A stretch of DNA of 64,000 nucleotides, taken from positions 416,084 through 480,083 of the forward strand of contig JAILZT010000001.1 in NCBI GenBank assembly GCA_023512345.1, read 5' to 3'. Each line of letters opens with the position of its first letter. Positions within the stretch are counted from its first letter, which is position 1. The notes beneath the pieces were generated by a model, which was not told the origin of the DNA, ran no database searches, and saw only the letters and a program-made list of their open reading frames with translations. Source of the stretch: Paenibacillus sp. (GTDB lineage: Bacteria > Bacillota > Bacilli > Paenibacillales > Paenibacillaceae). Position numbers and translations under genes: made by a program. Below are positions 55,455-64,000 of the stretch, one piece after another.

Positions 55455-56321
55455 TTATTTATAGAAGGTATGATTCCCAATGGTTTTTACATATTTCTGG
55501 TTATGGTGTACGGTAAGATCTTGTGCAAGCTTTAACGAAAGAAAAAAATAGGTATCATCGGAAACCTTTTTTACTCCGGAAAGGGCCGCATTGACAGCAT
55601 TAATACTATCCTGATTAGGCTTTACGCGTTTAAGACGCCCATTGGCTACAGGACTGAATTGGCTTTTCTGATAAATCACATCTTTAATCGTGTCTGGGAA
55701 ATTGGCTGACCGTAGCCTATTCAGAACAACGTTGGCAACTGCCACTTTGCCCTGGTACGGTTCGCCTTCTGCCTCTGCCATTACTATTTTCTGCAGCAGA
55801 AGCATATCTTCTTCGGATACCACGTATTTCCAGGAGGCTTTACCCTGTTGTTCCTGGCTTAATAGTTCCGTCCGTGAGAAGAATAAGGTTGTGGGGGGAT
55901 TTGCTTTTGATACTGTGACCTTTTTGGTAACGGCCTTAATCCCCTTTGCAGGAGGAGTTGTGATTACAGCGACCTTCACCGGTGTGGTAGAAGGAACTGG
56001 TTGGCTCTGTTTTATCAATTTACTGGCACTCAGCCACTCCGCTTTCCCTGCTGTGTTCCATGAGGAGTTAACTGGAGCTAACGCTAATGCAGTAAGCTTC
56101 GAGTGAATACCACTCCCAGTCCTCATTTGATCTGTATTTATCTCTCTCAAAGTCAGCGGCAAATCGGACGACAGTCCGGAGGATTGCAGTTTTACCATTT
56201 GAACTGTATTCTGCTTTCCCTCCGAGACCGCCCCCGGATGCATCAAGACTATTGAAGAAAAGCACACCAGCATCACGCCAACCAAAAGCGCAAAGTAGCG
56301 GCTTTGTTTAAATATCAACAT
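55455..56321 (-). CDS. SleB/CwlJ-like cell wall hydrolase
   Basis: The 288-residue protein has a signal-anchor helix (about 8-30), a variable Ser/Thr/Lys-rich linker and a C-terminal Hydrolase_2 domain (about 172-288). Its AEAEGEPYQGKVAVANVVLNRLRSANFPDTIKDVIYQ segment carries the catalytic Glu of the SleB/CwlJ family, here AEAEGEP. These enzymes cut peptidoglycan, often spore cortex. The absence of a peptidoglycan-binding repeat and the long linker argue for a general wall enzyme as much as a germination enzyme. AGGAGG precedes the ATG. Confidence 0.85.
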   Translation of the reverse strand: MLIFKQSRYFALLVGVMLVCFSSIVLMHPGAVSEGKQNTVQMVKLQSSGLSSDLPLTLREINTDQMRTGSGIHSKLTALALAPVNSSWNTAGKAEWLSASKLIKQSQPVPSTTPVKVAVITTPPAKGIKAVTKKVTVSKANPPTTLFFSRTELLSQEQQGKASWKYVVSEEDMLLLQKIVMAEAEGEPYQGKVAVANVVLNRLRSANFPDTIKDVIYQKSQFSPVANGRLKRVKPNQDSINAVNAALSGVKKVSDDTYFFLSLKLAQDLTVHHNQKYVKTIGNHTFYK

Positions 56322-56396
56322 ATAATACCTCCTATCAGCACATTCCTATTCTATGTAACCGAAAATGGGAGGTTTGAAAACAATTTTGTTGATTTT

Positions 56397-57002
56397 CTAT
56401 AAAAATGAAATATTTTCAACCACCTCATACATCGGACTTTTGTGCATTCTGGTAACAAATATAACCAGCGAGTCGACGGTCCAAGGTACATTTTCAACCT
56501 TGTTATCGGTAGATAATTCCGTACTCTGCAACGCTTGAAGCTGCTCCGAGCTGTAAGGGCTATCTCCCTTATATTTCCGTGCTAAAGTAATATGAGGGCT
56601 ATATTTCCGTTCTTCCGTAGCAAATCCTAAGGGAAGTGTAGCGGAGGTTACAACTCTTTGTAAATCGTGCAGGGGCAGGAGATCACCGGTAATTCCACCC
56701 CATAGCACACGGGGCGAAGAAGCTGGGCCGAATGTGCCCCAGTTTTGTAAAGATAATTCAAAAGGCGGAAACCCGGTGGTTGCCGTCTTTAGAGCTTCAA
56801 TTAGAGCTGGAATTTTCTCAGGCGCAGTATCACCCAGAAATTGCAAAGTAATGTGATAGTCCTCAGCATGTACCCATTTGGAGAACTTCAGCTCAGAAGC
56901 CAACCTCCGGCATCGCTGCCCTAAGGCATCACGAAGCTGTTCAGGCAGACGAATAGCAATAAAGAGTCTTTCCGGTCCCTTATCTATCTCTCTTTGTTCC
57001 AT
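56397..57002 (-). CDS. thpR: RNA 2',3'-cyclic phosphodiesterase ThpR
   Basis: This 201-residue 2H-phosphoesterase has the two HxTx motifs, HITLQFLG (about 46-53) and HITLARKY (about 146-153), and the FIAIRLPEQLRDAL start. It hydrolyses RNA 2',3'-cyclic phosphates to 2'-phosphates in vitro; the cellular role is open. No promoter could be assigned. It is divergent from the hydroxyacid dehydrogenase. Confidence 0.92.
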   Translation of the reverse strand: MEQREIDKGPERLFIAIRLPEQLRDALGQRCRRLASELKFSKWVHAEDYHITLQFLGDTAPEKIPALIEALKTATTGFPPFELSLQNWGTFGPASSPRVLWGGITGDLLPLHDLQRVVTSATLPLGFATEERKYSPHITLARKYKGDSPYSSEQLQALQSTELSTDNKVENVPWTVDSLVIFVTRMHKSPMYEVVENISFL

Positions 57003-57092
57003 GTTATTTCACCTTTTCCGGTAGATTTGATATCCTTATTAATATAGGCTTTCTTACTTATCTTTCCCACAACTTACCCGGAGGACACCTAA

Positions 57093-58049
57093 ATGACTAA
57101 ATCTATCGTATATTTTCATCCATTGACATCTAATCAGCAAGAGAGTATCCGATGCGTAGCGCCAGGTTATACCCTGACTCAAGCGGATCCCAAAAAACCT
57201 GACCTAGAGCTGCTTAGCCAAGCGGAAATTGTCATCGGTTGGGCTAAAGGCATCGGGGATACACTGCTCTCTCCAGAATCACCACTCCGCTGGGTGCAGA
57301 CTTGGTCTGCCGGAATTGAGAAGCTTCCTCTTGAACGATTTGAAGAGCGAGGCATCCTTTTGACAAATGCCAGCGGTGTGCATGCTGAGCCGATCTCAGC
57401 AGTAATTTTTGGATTTATGCTGATATTCACACGTAACCTTCACACGGCGATACGGAATCAAGAAGCACGCCGCTGGGAATCTGATGGCAATGAGAGTGAA
57501 CTGACGGGCAAAACAGCCGTAATCGTAGGCACAGGAGCCATAGGCAGTGAAACAGCTAGAATTGCCAAGGCTTTTCGAATGAGAACTATTGGTGTTAGCC
57601 GCTCCGGTTCATCCCTGCCTGATTTCGATCATATGTATACTACGGATAATTTACATGAAGCACTTCGTGAAGCAAGCTTTGTTATAAATACACTTCCGTT
57701 AACGGATCAGACCCGTGGGCTATTTAATAAATCTGTTTTCTCTGCTTTTAAAAAAGGCGCCTACTATATCAACATAGGCCGAGGGGCTACCACCCATACG
57801 GAGGACTTGATGGACGCACTGAACAGTGGCCAGCTCGCCGGAGCAGGACTCGATGTTTTTGAGACCGAGCCATTACCGCATGATCACCCGCTTTGGGGGA
57901 TGCAACAAGTCATTATTACACCGCACTGCGCAGGGACAACCGATCGTTATGCTGAACGGATCATTGATATCTTCCTTGAAAATATGAAATCTTATCTAGC
58001 TGGGGGTCTACCTACACGTAATGTTGTAGATTATAGCCGGCAATATTAG
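57093..58049 (+). CDS. D-2-hydroxyacid dehydrogenase
   Basis: The 318-residue NAD(P)-dependent enzyme has the Rossmann motif GTGAIGSETARIAKAF (about 147-162), active-site Arg in INIGRGATTH, Glu in GLDVFETEP and His in ITPHCAGTT. It fits the GhrA/phosphoglycerate-dehydrogenase-like group acting on glyoxylate, hydroxypyruvate or 2-keto acids; the exact substrate is not predictable. CCCGGAGG precedes the ATG. Confidence 0.92.
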   Translation: MTKSIVYFHPLTSNQQESIRCVAPGYTLTQADPKKPDLELLSQAEIVIGWAKGIGDTLLSPESPLRWVQTWSAGIEKLPLERFEERGILLTNASGVHAEPISAVIFGFMLIFTRNLHTAIRNQEARRWESDGNESELTGKTAVIVGTGAIGSETARIAKAFRMRTIGVSRSGSSLPDFDHMYTTDNLHEALREASFVINTLPLTDQTRGLFNKSVFSAFKKGAYYINIGRGATTHTEDLMDALNSGQLAGAGLDVFETEPLPHDHPLWGMQQVIITPHCAGTTDRYAERIIDIFLENMKSYLAGGLPTRNVVDYSRQY

Positions 58050-58072
58050 AAGTCAATCCAGACAACCCAAGA

Positions 58073-58128
58073 AACCCCCAGACCGCATTTACTATTAAAG
58101 TAAACTTGCAGCTGGAGGTTCTTTTTTT
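58073..58128. terminator. Terminator between dehydrogenase and chemotaxis receptor
   Basis: An imperfect long stem pairs AACCCCCAG near 58073 with CTGGAGGTT ending at 58120, with an inner TTTAC/GTAAA helix, then CTTTTTTT. It serves the plus-strand gene and may also act for the convergent chemotaxis receptor gene. Confidence 0.72.
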
Positions 58129-58143
58129 GCCTATAAGGTTAGT

Positions 58144-59919
58144 CTAGACCTGAAAACGGGATACAGATTCTTTCAGCTCATTGGATAGTGACTTCAAGTA
58201 TTCCATACCCGACGCTACTTCTCCAGTTGCATGAAGTTGCTGGTGGGCAGAGGCTGAGGTTTCCTCAACGGCTGCCGCTGATTGCTGGGACAAGGCTGAA
58301 ATATGGTGACTGAACTCGTTCATAGATTCACTTGATTGATTCATAAGGTGCAGATCATTACCCACTTCATTGATTGTCTCTGCCATTGCGTTCACGGATC
58401 TATTAATTTCGGCCAGCGCTTCTCCGGTCTCGATGATTTGACGGCTGCCTTCCTCTGTCTTCCGAACTCCATTCTGCAATTGGTCAACGACCGCCTTAGA
58501 GTCATGCTGGATGCCTTGAGTAATTCCGGTGATTTCTGAGACCGTACGCTGAACTTCTTCCGAAAGCTTACGCACCTCCGCCGCAACCACTGCGAAACCG
58601 CGCCCGCTCTCTCCTGCACGTGCCGCCTCGATAGCCGCGTTAATCGCCAGTAGATGTGTTTGTTCGGAGATCGAACGAATGGACCCTACCAGACGGAAGA
58701 TACCTTCGTTCTTTCGATTCAGCTCCTCTACAGTCTCCATGGACTGAGACACAACCTCTGCAATTTGCCCCATCTGTGCAACAGAACTTTCCATTAAGGC
58801 ACTTCCCCGGTCTCCCTTTTGCAATACTTGCTGTGAATGTTGAGTAAGTTCCATCCCCCTGCCTGCTGCAGCCTCAATCAAGAGATTTAGCTCCTCCAGT
58901 GCTTTGGCAGCATCTACAGCCGCTTCTGCCTGACTGCTTGAGCCTTTAGCCAATTCCTCCATGGTGGAGGCGATCTGAATACCGCCCTCCTTCGTTTCCA
59001 GAATAGAATTTACCAGAATTCCGCTATGCTCTCCTATAATATTGGATACCTCTCTGATCCGATTCACGATATCATGCAGAGCTCTGTTCATTTCATTAAC
59101 GGTCTTCGCTAAGATCCCAATCTCGTCCTGATTAGGAATGAAGATATCCTCCGCTGTTAGATCTCCTTCCGCAATTTTACGAAGATGTCCTGTAACCTTA
59201 ACCAAAGGTTGAATCATCGTCCGTCGGAAGTACATATTGATCAGCCCAATAATAATAAGAACAATAACAATGGCAATACCGATCATAATAAGAGAGGAAC
59301 GGAAAATACTGACAGATAGCTCCCCCTTAGCCGCTGCCTCCTGTTGGCTTTTTTTCACGAAGTCTTCTAAATCGGTCTTCATCGCATTAAAGGCTATGAT
59401 CCCCTTATTAGAAACCTCCAAAGCAAGCGCCTCATCATCGGATGAACTCAGCTCCATGGCTTTATTATTAATAAGGAGATATTCATCCCATTTACGGTTC
59501 ATTGACTTAAACTGCTCCAATTGCTTAGGGTCTTTAATAGATTGTTTATAATCCTTCATTGCATCGAAGACCTTACGGATATATTGGTTGCGTTCCTCAT
59601 CAAGCTTCGACTTTACGGACTCTTCAGGACTTTGAATATGCTGCATGCTCACGGCCATAATATGCTCTGTATAATAGTTCACATCATGTATATGTTCTAG
59701 CGCAGGCATTGTTTGTTGAATAATATCTGATGTATTCTTCTGCATCCCATAGGCTTGATAGAGAGCATTTAATCCCATGATCAACACAAGAAATGCTAAT
59801 ATGCCATAGCTGACGACGATTTTATATCCAATACTACTGTTAATGACATTGAATACTTCCTTGATCCTTTTTTTAGATAATCCAGACATTACTTTTTTGA
59901 ATTTTAATTTTAGCTCCAT
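58144..59919 (-). CDS. Methyl-accepting chemotaxis protein
   Basis: The 591-residue receptor has an N-terminal membrane helix (about 30-52), a four-helix-bundle extracellular sensor (about 55-205) and a second helix (about 208-232). A HAMP domain follows ([22 protein letters not shown]), then a long signalling coiled coil with the hairpin tip [39 protein letters not shown] (about 420-460). It controls the CheA kinase; the ligand is unknown. AGGAGGCG precedes the ATG. The sensor is a 4HB_MCP type. Confidence 0.95.
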   Translation of the reverse strand: MELKLKFKKVMSGLSKKRIKEVFNVINSSIGYKIVVSYGILAFLVLIMGLNALYQAYGMQKNTSDIIQQTMPALEHIHDVNYYTEHIMAVSMQHIQSPEESVKSKLDEERNQYIRKVFDAMKDYKQSIKDPKQLEQFKSMNRKWDEYLLINNKAMELSSSDDEALALEVSNKGIIAFNAMKTDLEDFVKKSQQEAAAKGELSVSIFRSSLIMIGIAIVIVLIIIGLINMYFRRTMIQPLVKVTGHLRKIAEGDLTAEDIFIPNQDEIGILAKTVNEMNRALHDIVNRIREVSNIIGEHSGILVNSILETKEGGIQIASTMEELAKGSSSQAEAAVDAAKALEELNLLIEAAAGRGMELTQHSQQVLQKGDRGSALMESSVAQMGQIAEVVSQSMETVEELNRKNEGIFRLVGSIRSISEQTHLLAINAAIEAARAGESGRGFAVVAAEVRKLSEEVQRTVSEITGITQGIQHDSKAVVDQLQNGVRKTEEGSRQIIETGEALAEINRSVNAMAETINEVGNDLHLMNQSSESMNEFSHHISALSQQSAAAVEETSASAHQQLHATGEVASGMEYLKSLSNELKESVSRFQV

Positions 59920-59995
59920 CTGTGATGCGCCTCCTAAGCCGAATGAAAAAATGAGATCATTTACAGTATTTTCTTTTCATTTTCATAAAAGGGCA

Positions 59996-60035
59996 GAAAA
60001 AAGACGCCCCCATCTATATTTCGGTTGGCAGCGTC
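59996..60035 (-). terminator. Terminator of the dGTPase-like gene
   Basis: On the minus strand GACGCTGCC pairs with GGGGGCGTC, followed by TTTTTT. The loop is long and A-rich. It lies 27 bases past the stop. Confidence 0.75.
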
Positions 60036-60061
60036 CAAAACTTTAATGTAATTTATATTCG

Positions 60062-61471
60062 CTAGTCTAAATCATAAATCGATCCCACTTTTAGGCCATA
60101 AAGTTCATTATATATTTTCTCGGCAAAAGCATCGGTCATTCCGGCAATATAATCAATCACCATATGTTCCCACGTCCAAATTGGCTTAGCTTGGCGTTGA
60201 TCCTTCTCAAAGCGCTGCAGCCAATCGGTCGGTAAAATAGACTTCGAAGCATCGGGATCCAGAAAAGCCTTCCACAGCCGTCGTAAAATCCATTCACTTC
60301 TTTTTTGCAGCCGCTGTACCCGCAGATCCCGAATCATCGTCACCCAGGCGAAGCTTTTGAGTACACTTACCGTACGCAGCATATCCTCATCTTCTTTTCC
60401 TTCTTTAATGAAGGTAACTTTTTTCCAATCTCCATCCTCAATGACCCCAAGGCTGGCGACGAAAGTGCTGACCCAATAAGCTTTTACCTCACGACGGGTA
60501 CGAGAGTAATCATTTTCACAAGTCGGTAATTTCTCTGTCCAAACACGCAGAAATGAGGTTAATACTTCCTCTACTTTGGTGCGAATTCCATCCTCTTTCC
60601 AATTGTCCCAGAAGGCATCCTCCAGCGTCGTGATTTTCTCAACAATCAGCTTCTGAATGTAGGGATCGTGCATGAAATGGTCATGGACCTCGATTTTGCC
60701 TGCTTTGATGCCATCCTCCAAATCATGCGCCGAATAAGCAATGTCATCGCATAGATCCATAAGCTGTGCTTCCAGCGTTTTTTTGCCGTCCGGAATCTCC
60801 CACTGATTGCGAATTTCCGAGATATAGTTCCATTCATGCAGGTACATACCTTTTTTGAGTACCGTACCGGGAAAAGGATATTTGTTAATCCCCAGCAGCA
60901 CGGCATCTGATAAGTTAAGTCCGTCGATATTCTCACGTTTCTCCAAGAACATTATTAACCGGTAGTTATGCGCATTGCCTTCAAAATGCTCATATTTCCG
61001 CCTCATACCCTCATGAATAATCTGCTTTTGCTTGGGACCGGCGCCTGTTAATAGAGCCTGCTGATTCGTCTTCTCTTCGATAAGAGTATCCAGTATGTTG
61101 TCTAGTACTTCTTCCCCTTTATGCCCAAAGGGTGGATGTCCGAAGTCGTGGGCAATCGCCGCACATTCTACAACCTCTGGATCAATAACAAGCCCCGGAT
61201 TGTGAGCCTGTCCCGTCTCCACCTCCGGATAAGAACGAACTAGACTTTTTGCCGCTTCGCGGGCAATCTGCGCCACTTCCAGTGAATGGGTTAAGCGCGT
61301 ACGGTAATAGTCCCCTGTACCTGCACCGAACACTTGGGATTTACCCTGAAGCCGACGGAAGGTCGGCGAGTGAATCAAGCGTGAATAGTCGCGCTCATAA
61401 GCGGCTCGTGAAGTTTCCAGGCGGGTAATCTCCGGATACTGTCGGTGCTCTCTCTTCTCAATCAATGTCAT
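60062..61471 (-). CDS. dGTPase-like HD-domain nucleotide triphosphohydrolase
   Basis: This 469-residue protein has the dGTP triphosphohydrolase/SAMHD1-type layout: YSRLIHSPTFRRLQGKSQVF, HSLEVAQIAREAA with the first His, AHDFGHPPFGHKGEEVL with the HD pair, and DDIAYSAHDLEDGIKAG with the distal Asp. It should hydrolyse dGTP or other dNTPs to nucleoside and triphosphate, tuning dNTP pools. The ATG at 61471 has GGGGTGG upstream; an in-frame GTG at 61480 is an alternative. Confidence 0.93.
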   Translation of the reverse strand: MTLIEKREHRQYPEITRLETSRAAYERDYSRLIHSPTFRRLQGKSQVFGAGTGDYYRTRLTHSLEVAQIAREAAKSLVRSYPEVETGQAHNPGLVIDPEVVECAAIAHDFGHPPFGHKGEEVLDNILDTLIEEKTNQQALLTGAGPKQKQIIHEGMRRKYEHFEGNAHNYRLIMFLEKRENIDGLNLSDAVLLGINKYPFPGTVLKKGMYLHEWNYISEIRNQWEIPDGKKTLEAQLMDLCDDIAYSAHDLEDGIKAGKIEVHDHFMHDPYIQKLIVEKITTLEDAFWDNWKEDGIRTKVEEVLTSFLRVWTEKLPTCENDYSRTRREVKAYWVSTFVASLGVIEDGDWKKVTFIKEGKEDEDMLRTVSVLKSFAWVTMIRDLRVQRLQKRSEWILRRLWKAFLDPDASKSILPTDWLQRFEKDQRQAKPIWTWEHMVIDYIAGMTDAFAEKIYNELYGLKVGSIYDLD

Positions 61472-61679
61472 ATCCGCCACCCCTATCTGTCCAATCTATA
61501 TTTTGTTATTCATTATAAGTCATTTTCATAAAAAGTTTCATGTTAAAAAGAAATTAAGTTGTCCCATGCTTACTCCGTATTGCACCCATGAAGCAAATAA
61601 GGTAGTGTTTTGCATAAGTAAAACTTTTACTGGATCATCGTGCAACTAAACTCATTTGGGTTGATAACCCCCGAAAAAT

Positions 61680-61698
61680 AAGTGTACAAAATACACTT
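61680..61698 (+). promoter_or_regulatory. Inverted repeat upstream of the HTH-PBP regulator
   Basis: AAGTGTA (61680-61686), 5 bases, TACACTT (61692-61698) is a perfect 7-bp inverted repeat 53 bases before the start of a DNA-binding regulator. An autoregulatory operator is plausible. Confidence 0.5.
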
Positions 61699-61751
61699 AA
61701 ATCATGTTTTACTCCATTAAAATATAACCGTTATCCCTCAGGAGGAACGTA

Positions 61752-62783
61752 ATGTCTCAGGATACATCCTATACGGCTGAAGAAATCGCCCAGCTGCTAA
61801 AGATATCGAAGTTGAAAGTATATGATTTGATCAAAAAGGGTGAGCTGCCCTCTTATCGCGTAGGTAAACAAATGCGTGTAGATGCCTCGGACCTTGAAGC
61901 ATACAAGCAGCATTCGCGGAGCAACCAGGCCGCTAAGAATACTGCTACTGTAGCTGGAATGGCTACTGATACGGTGACTGCAGCTCCTTTTTCACTATCG
62001 GATGCCTCTCCTGTTCCTGTATTGCCTACCCTTTCAGGTTCGGGCTCTCCTCAACCTAGCAAGCAAGCTGGACGCAGCATCGTTATTACCGGGCAAGATA
62101 TGTCGCTGGATATTTTGGCAACGTATTTGGAACGCAGCATGCCTGCTGACCGTCCGCTTCGTTCCTACGCCGGGAGTTTGGACAGCCTGATTGCTATGTA
62201 CCATGGAGAATCGGATATTGTTAGTACACATTTGCTGGATGGAGATACGGGCGAGTACAATCTCCCTTACATCCGCAAGCTGCTAGTAGGATTCCCGTAT
62301 ATTGTTATTCACATGCTTGCGCGGAGTGCCGGATTCTACGTACAGAAAGGCAACCCTAAAGGAATCACATCCTGGGCTCATTTGCAGCAGAAGGGACTAA
62401 CACTTATTAATCGGGAGAGGGGGTCAGGCGCTCGTGTGCTGCTCGATGAACAGCTGCGATTGCTTGGAATTTCTCCTGCGAGCCTGATTGGTTATGAATC
62501 CGAAGAGAATAGTCATCTGGCGGTAGCCGGAAAAGTAGCTCGGGGGGAAGCTGATATTGGCATAGGCATAGAGAAAGCTGCTAAAATTGTAGATGGCGTC
62601 GAGTTCATTCCACTGATCCAAGAGAAATACGACCTGGTCATGTTAAAGAAACCGGAGAACAGGGCTTGGATTCATTCGGTGATTGAAATTTTGCGCTCAA
62701 CCCCTTTTCGCAGCGAGCTGAGCTCCATACATGGTTATGACCTTAGTGAATCGGGAAATGTTGTCTATGAAACGTTAGAATAA
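61752..62783 (+). CDS. HTH regulator with periplasmic-binding-like (PBP) domain
   Basis: The 343-residue protein joins a MerR/excisionase-type helix-turn-helix (about 4-55: TAEEIAQLLKISKLKVYDLIKKGELPSYRVGKQMRVDASDLEAYKQ) to a C-terminal PBP-like domain (about 100-335). The latter has SGLDSLIAMYHGESDIVSTHLLDGDTGEYN and a phosphate-like binding turn RERGSGARVLLDEQL. Domains of this kind bind molybdate, tungstate or similar small ligands; here the ligand is unknown. AGGAGGAACG precedes the ATG. The VOC gene follows 17 bases later. Confidence 0.88.
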   Translation: MSQDTSYTAEEIAQLLKISKLKVYDLIKKGELPSYRVGKQMRVDASDLEAYKQHSRSNQAAKNTATVAGMATDTVTAAPFSLSDASPVPVLPTLSGSGSPQPSKQAGRSIVITGQDMSLDILATYLERSMPADRPLRSYAGSLDSLIAMYHGESDIVSTHLLDGDTGEYNLPYIRKLLVGFPYIVIHMLARSAGFYVQKGNPKGITSWAHLQQKGLTLINRERGSGARVLLDEQLRLLGISPASLIGYESEENSHLAVAGKVARGEADIGIGIEKAAKIVDGVEFIPLIQEKYDLVMLKKPENRAWIHSVIEILRSTPFRSELSSIHGYDLSESGNVVYETLE

Positions 62784-62800
62784 TAGATTAAAGGAGATGA

Positions 62801-63214
62801 ATGATAATGAAAGTTCAACTGGAAGGCATTACCCTGCTATCAAACGATGTATCCCGATTGGCACAGTTTTACCGAGATGTGATGGGTTTCCACTGCCTGG
62901 TCGATGAGAGCCACTACGCGGAATTCGAGAACGAAGGCGTGCGTCTGGGCATTTGTTTGAATGCATTGATGGCAGAAAATACGAACAATCACGAATCGTT
63001 TATCGAAGATCGAAAGGGACAAGCAGTCGAATTGAATTTCCAATTGGAATCACCGGAACAAGTCCACCAGGTATACGACGAGCTCGTCCGTAAGGGAGCA
63101 ACCCCGATTACCTCCCCTCAAGTGAAGTCATGGGGACACACAACTGGCTTTTTTGCAGATCCGGACGGCAACATTCATTCCCTCTTTGCGCTCAATCCAC
63201 CTTCAGAGGTATAG
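62801..63214 (+). CDS. VOC-family (glyoxalase/bleomycin-resistance-like) protein
   Basis: This 137-residue protein is a vicinal-oxygen-chelate fold: LEGITLLSNDVSRLAQFYRDVMGF at the start, then FADPDGNIHSLFAL near the C terminus with the second metal Glu replaced in part. Activity (glyoxalase, dioxygenase or resistance) cannot be assigned. AAAGGAG lies close to two possible starts, ATG 62801 and 62807. It probably shares a transcript with the HTH regulator. Confidence 0.85.
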   Translation: MIMKVQLEGITLLSNDVSRLAQFYRDVMGFHCLVDESHYAEFENEGVRLGICLNALMAENTNNHESFIEDRKGQAVELNFQLESPEQVHQVYDELVRKGATPITSPQVKSWGHTTGFFADPDGNIHSLFALNPPSEV

Positions 63215-63267
63215 TGCTGAAGAGTCTGCCTCATATCTATCTGAAGATCTAAAACTAAAGTTTGCTC

Positions 63268-63317
63268 AAAAAAGACAGTCAATGACTTCAGTTAAAAAGT
63301 CTTTGACTGTCTTTTTT
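63268..63317. terminator. Strong bidirectional terminator
   Basis: A 20-bp stem with one mismatch (AAAAAAGACAGTCAA arm with TTGACTGTCTTTTTT) lies between the convergent VOC and methyltransferase genes, with A/T runs on both sides. Confidence 0.93.
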
Positions 63318-63326
63318 GGATATGGA

Positions 63327-64000
63327 TTATTCTTTTCTTGCAAGAACACATAGCGTATCATGCTCTTCATTAAATGGATTACCAGAGAAGCTGTTATAAC
63401 ATTCTATATTATCAAACCCGTTTTTGAGTAAAATAGAGCAAATCTCATCTTTTGTATAAGTTTTATCCCATAGGTTGTAAACCTCAAAGCGATTAGTTTC
63501 ATCCAAAATGATATATTGGCTCAAATGTGTCCCTGAGTCTTTGTACCAGTAATTGGAGTTCAAACATAAATGGGATATCGGTCTCCAAAACCCTCCAATT
63601 GATGTACTCCACGTCTTTGTCTCTTCATGGTTAATGTACTTTTGTGGACGGAATACATCAAATACAAAAGTTCCCCCAGGTTTTAAAGCATGATAAATCT
63701 TCGTAAGCAATTTATTTCTACTCAACTCGTCTAAGACCCCAAAGTCGCAGTAAATCATTAAGATGACGTCGTATTTATTGGGATACATATATGAAATATA
63801 ATTTTCGTGCACGTAAGCGATATTAAGGTTGTTAACAGACGCTTGTTCTCTAGCATACTCAATTGACAGTTTTGAAAAATCAATGCCTGTTACTTTATAA
63901 CCTAACTTCGCCAAACGCTGTGTATAGAGCCCCGGTCCACATCCTAAGTCAAGAATTTCTTTTACCCGATTTTGTTGACATAAGTAATGATCAATCCAAT
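63327..64000 (-). CDS. Class I SAM-dependent methyltransferase (partial, 5' end beyond window)
   Basis: The frame stays open to the right edge, so the N terminus is missing. The SAM-binding motif I is visible upstream of the apparent start as ILDLGCGPGLYTQRLAKLG, followed by VTGIDFSKLSIEYAREQA and the YDVILMIYCDFGVL motif. The rest matches small-molecule methyltransferases of the Methyltransf_25/11 group. The substrate is unknown. The stop is at 63327-63329, just before the terminator. Confidence 0.88.
   Translation of the reverse strand, partial: WIDHYLCQQNRVKEILDLGCGPGLYTQRLAKLGYKVTGIDFSKLSIEYAREQASVNNLNIAYVHENYISYMYPNKYDVILMIYCDFGVLDELSRNKLLTKIYHALKPGGTFVFDVFRPQKYINHEETKTWSTSIGGFWRPISHLCLNSNYWYKDSGTHLSQYIILDETNRFEVYNLWDKTYTKDEICSILLKNGFDNIECYNSFSGNPFNEEHDTLCVLARKE

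Overview
The window reads as a chromosomal segment of an endospore-forming Firmicute, most likely a Paenibacillus. The signs are a minor small acid-soluble spore protein of type H, a CotF-like coat protein, a SleB/CwlJ-type hydrolase, a CIRCE-controlled groESL operon, T-box leaders, a YesM/YesN two-component pair beside a sugar ABC transporter, S-layer homology domains, strong AGGAGG ribosome sites and frequent TTG/GTG starts. Genes are dense. I see no prophage, CRISPR array, insertion sequence, tRNA or rRNA. The last gene (methyltransferase) runs off the right edge.

Layout. 0-9 kb: a YsnF-type stress protein, a small thioredoxin-like 2Fe-2S protein, an AraC regulator with an aldo/keto reductase, a large secreted SLH protein, a ZIP metal transporter and a coat protein. 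9-16 kb: a carbohydrate ABC transporter (binding protein and two permeases) with its YesN/YesM regulators. 16-22 kb: TetR plus MFS exporter, glnK-amtB nitrogen genes with a GlnR/TnrA-type box, an FMN reductase, and an MsrA-MsrB fusion whose MsrB half has no cysteine. 22-35.4 kb: an inverted block closely matching the Bacillus subtilis ydiB-groEL region: tsaE-tsaB-rimI-tsaD (t6A tRNA modification), ABC-F ATPase, moaC, tatA-tatC and groES-groEL. It carries a leuA gene behind two tandem T-box riboswitches, plus fthC and mogA. A cluster of DnaA boxes lies downstream of the ABC-F gene.

35.4-39 kb: sspH with an unannotated 56-residue acidic ORF, then a three-gene NHEJ operon (Ku, ATP-dependent ligase, LigD-type polymerase) behind a sigma-G-like -10. 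39-45 kb: a YitT-family membrane protein, cardiolipin synthase, an M23 peptidase-bactofilin pair and an ABC-2 exporter. 45-53 kb: the glutamate synthase large subunit and a TetR-YhgE/Pip pair. 53-64 kb: a UgtP-like glycosyltransferase, a UPF0173 hydrolase, a SleB-like hydrolase, ThpR, a 2-hydroxyacid dehydrogenase, a chemotaxis receptor, a dGTPase-like HD protein, an HTH regulator with a periplasmic-binding-like domain, a VOC protein and the partial methyltransferase.

The most notable items are non-coding or domain-level: the DnaA-box cluster at 29919-30177, the tandem T-boxes at 31795-32430, the cysteine-free MsrB domain, the GlnR-type box between glnK and amtB, and a structured 300-base intergenic region at 21608-21925. 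I found no clearly new multi-gene system. All homology statements come from reading the sequence and from memory of the families; no search was run.
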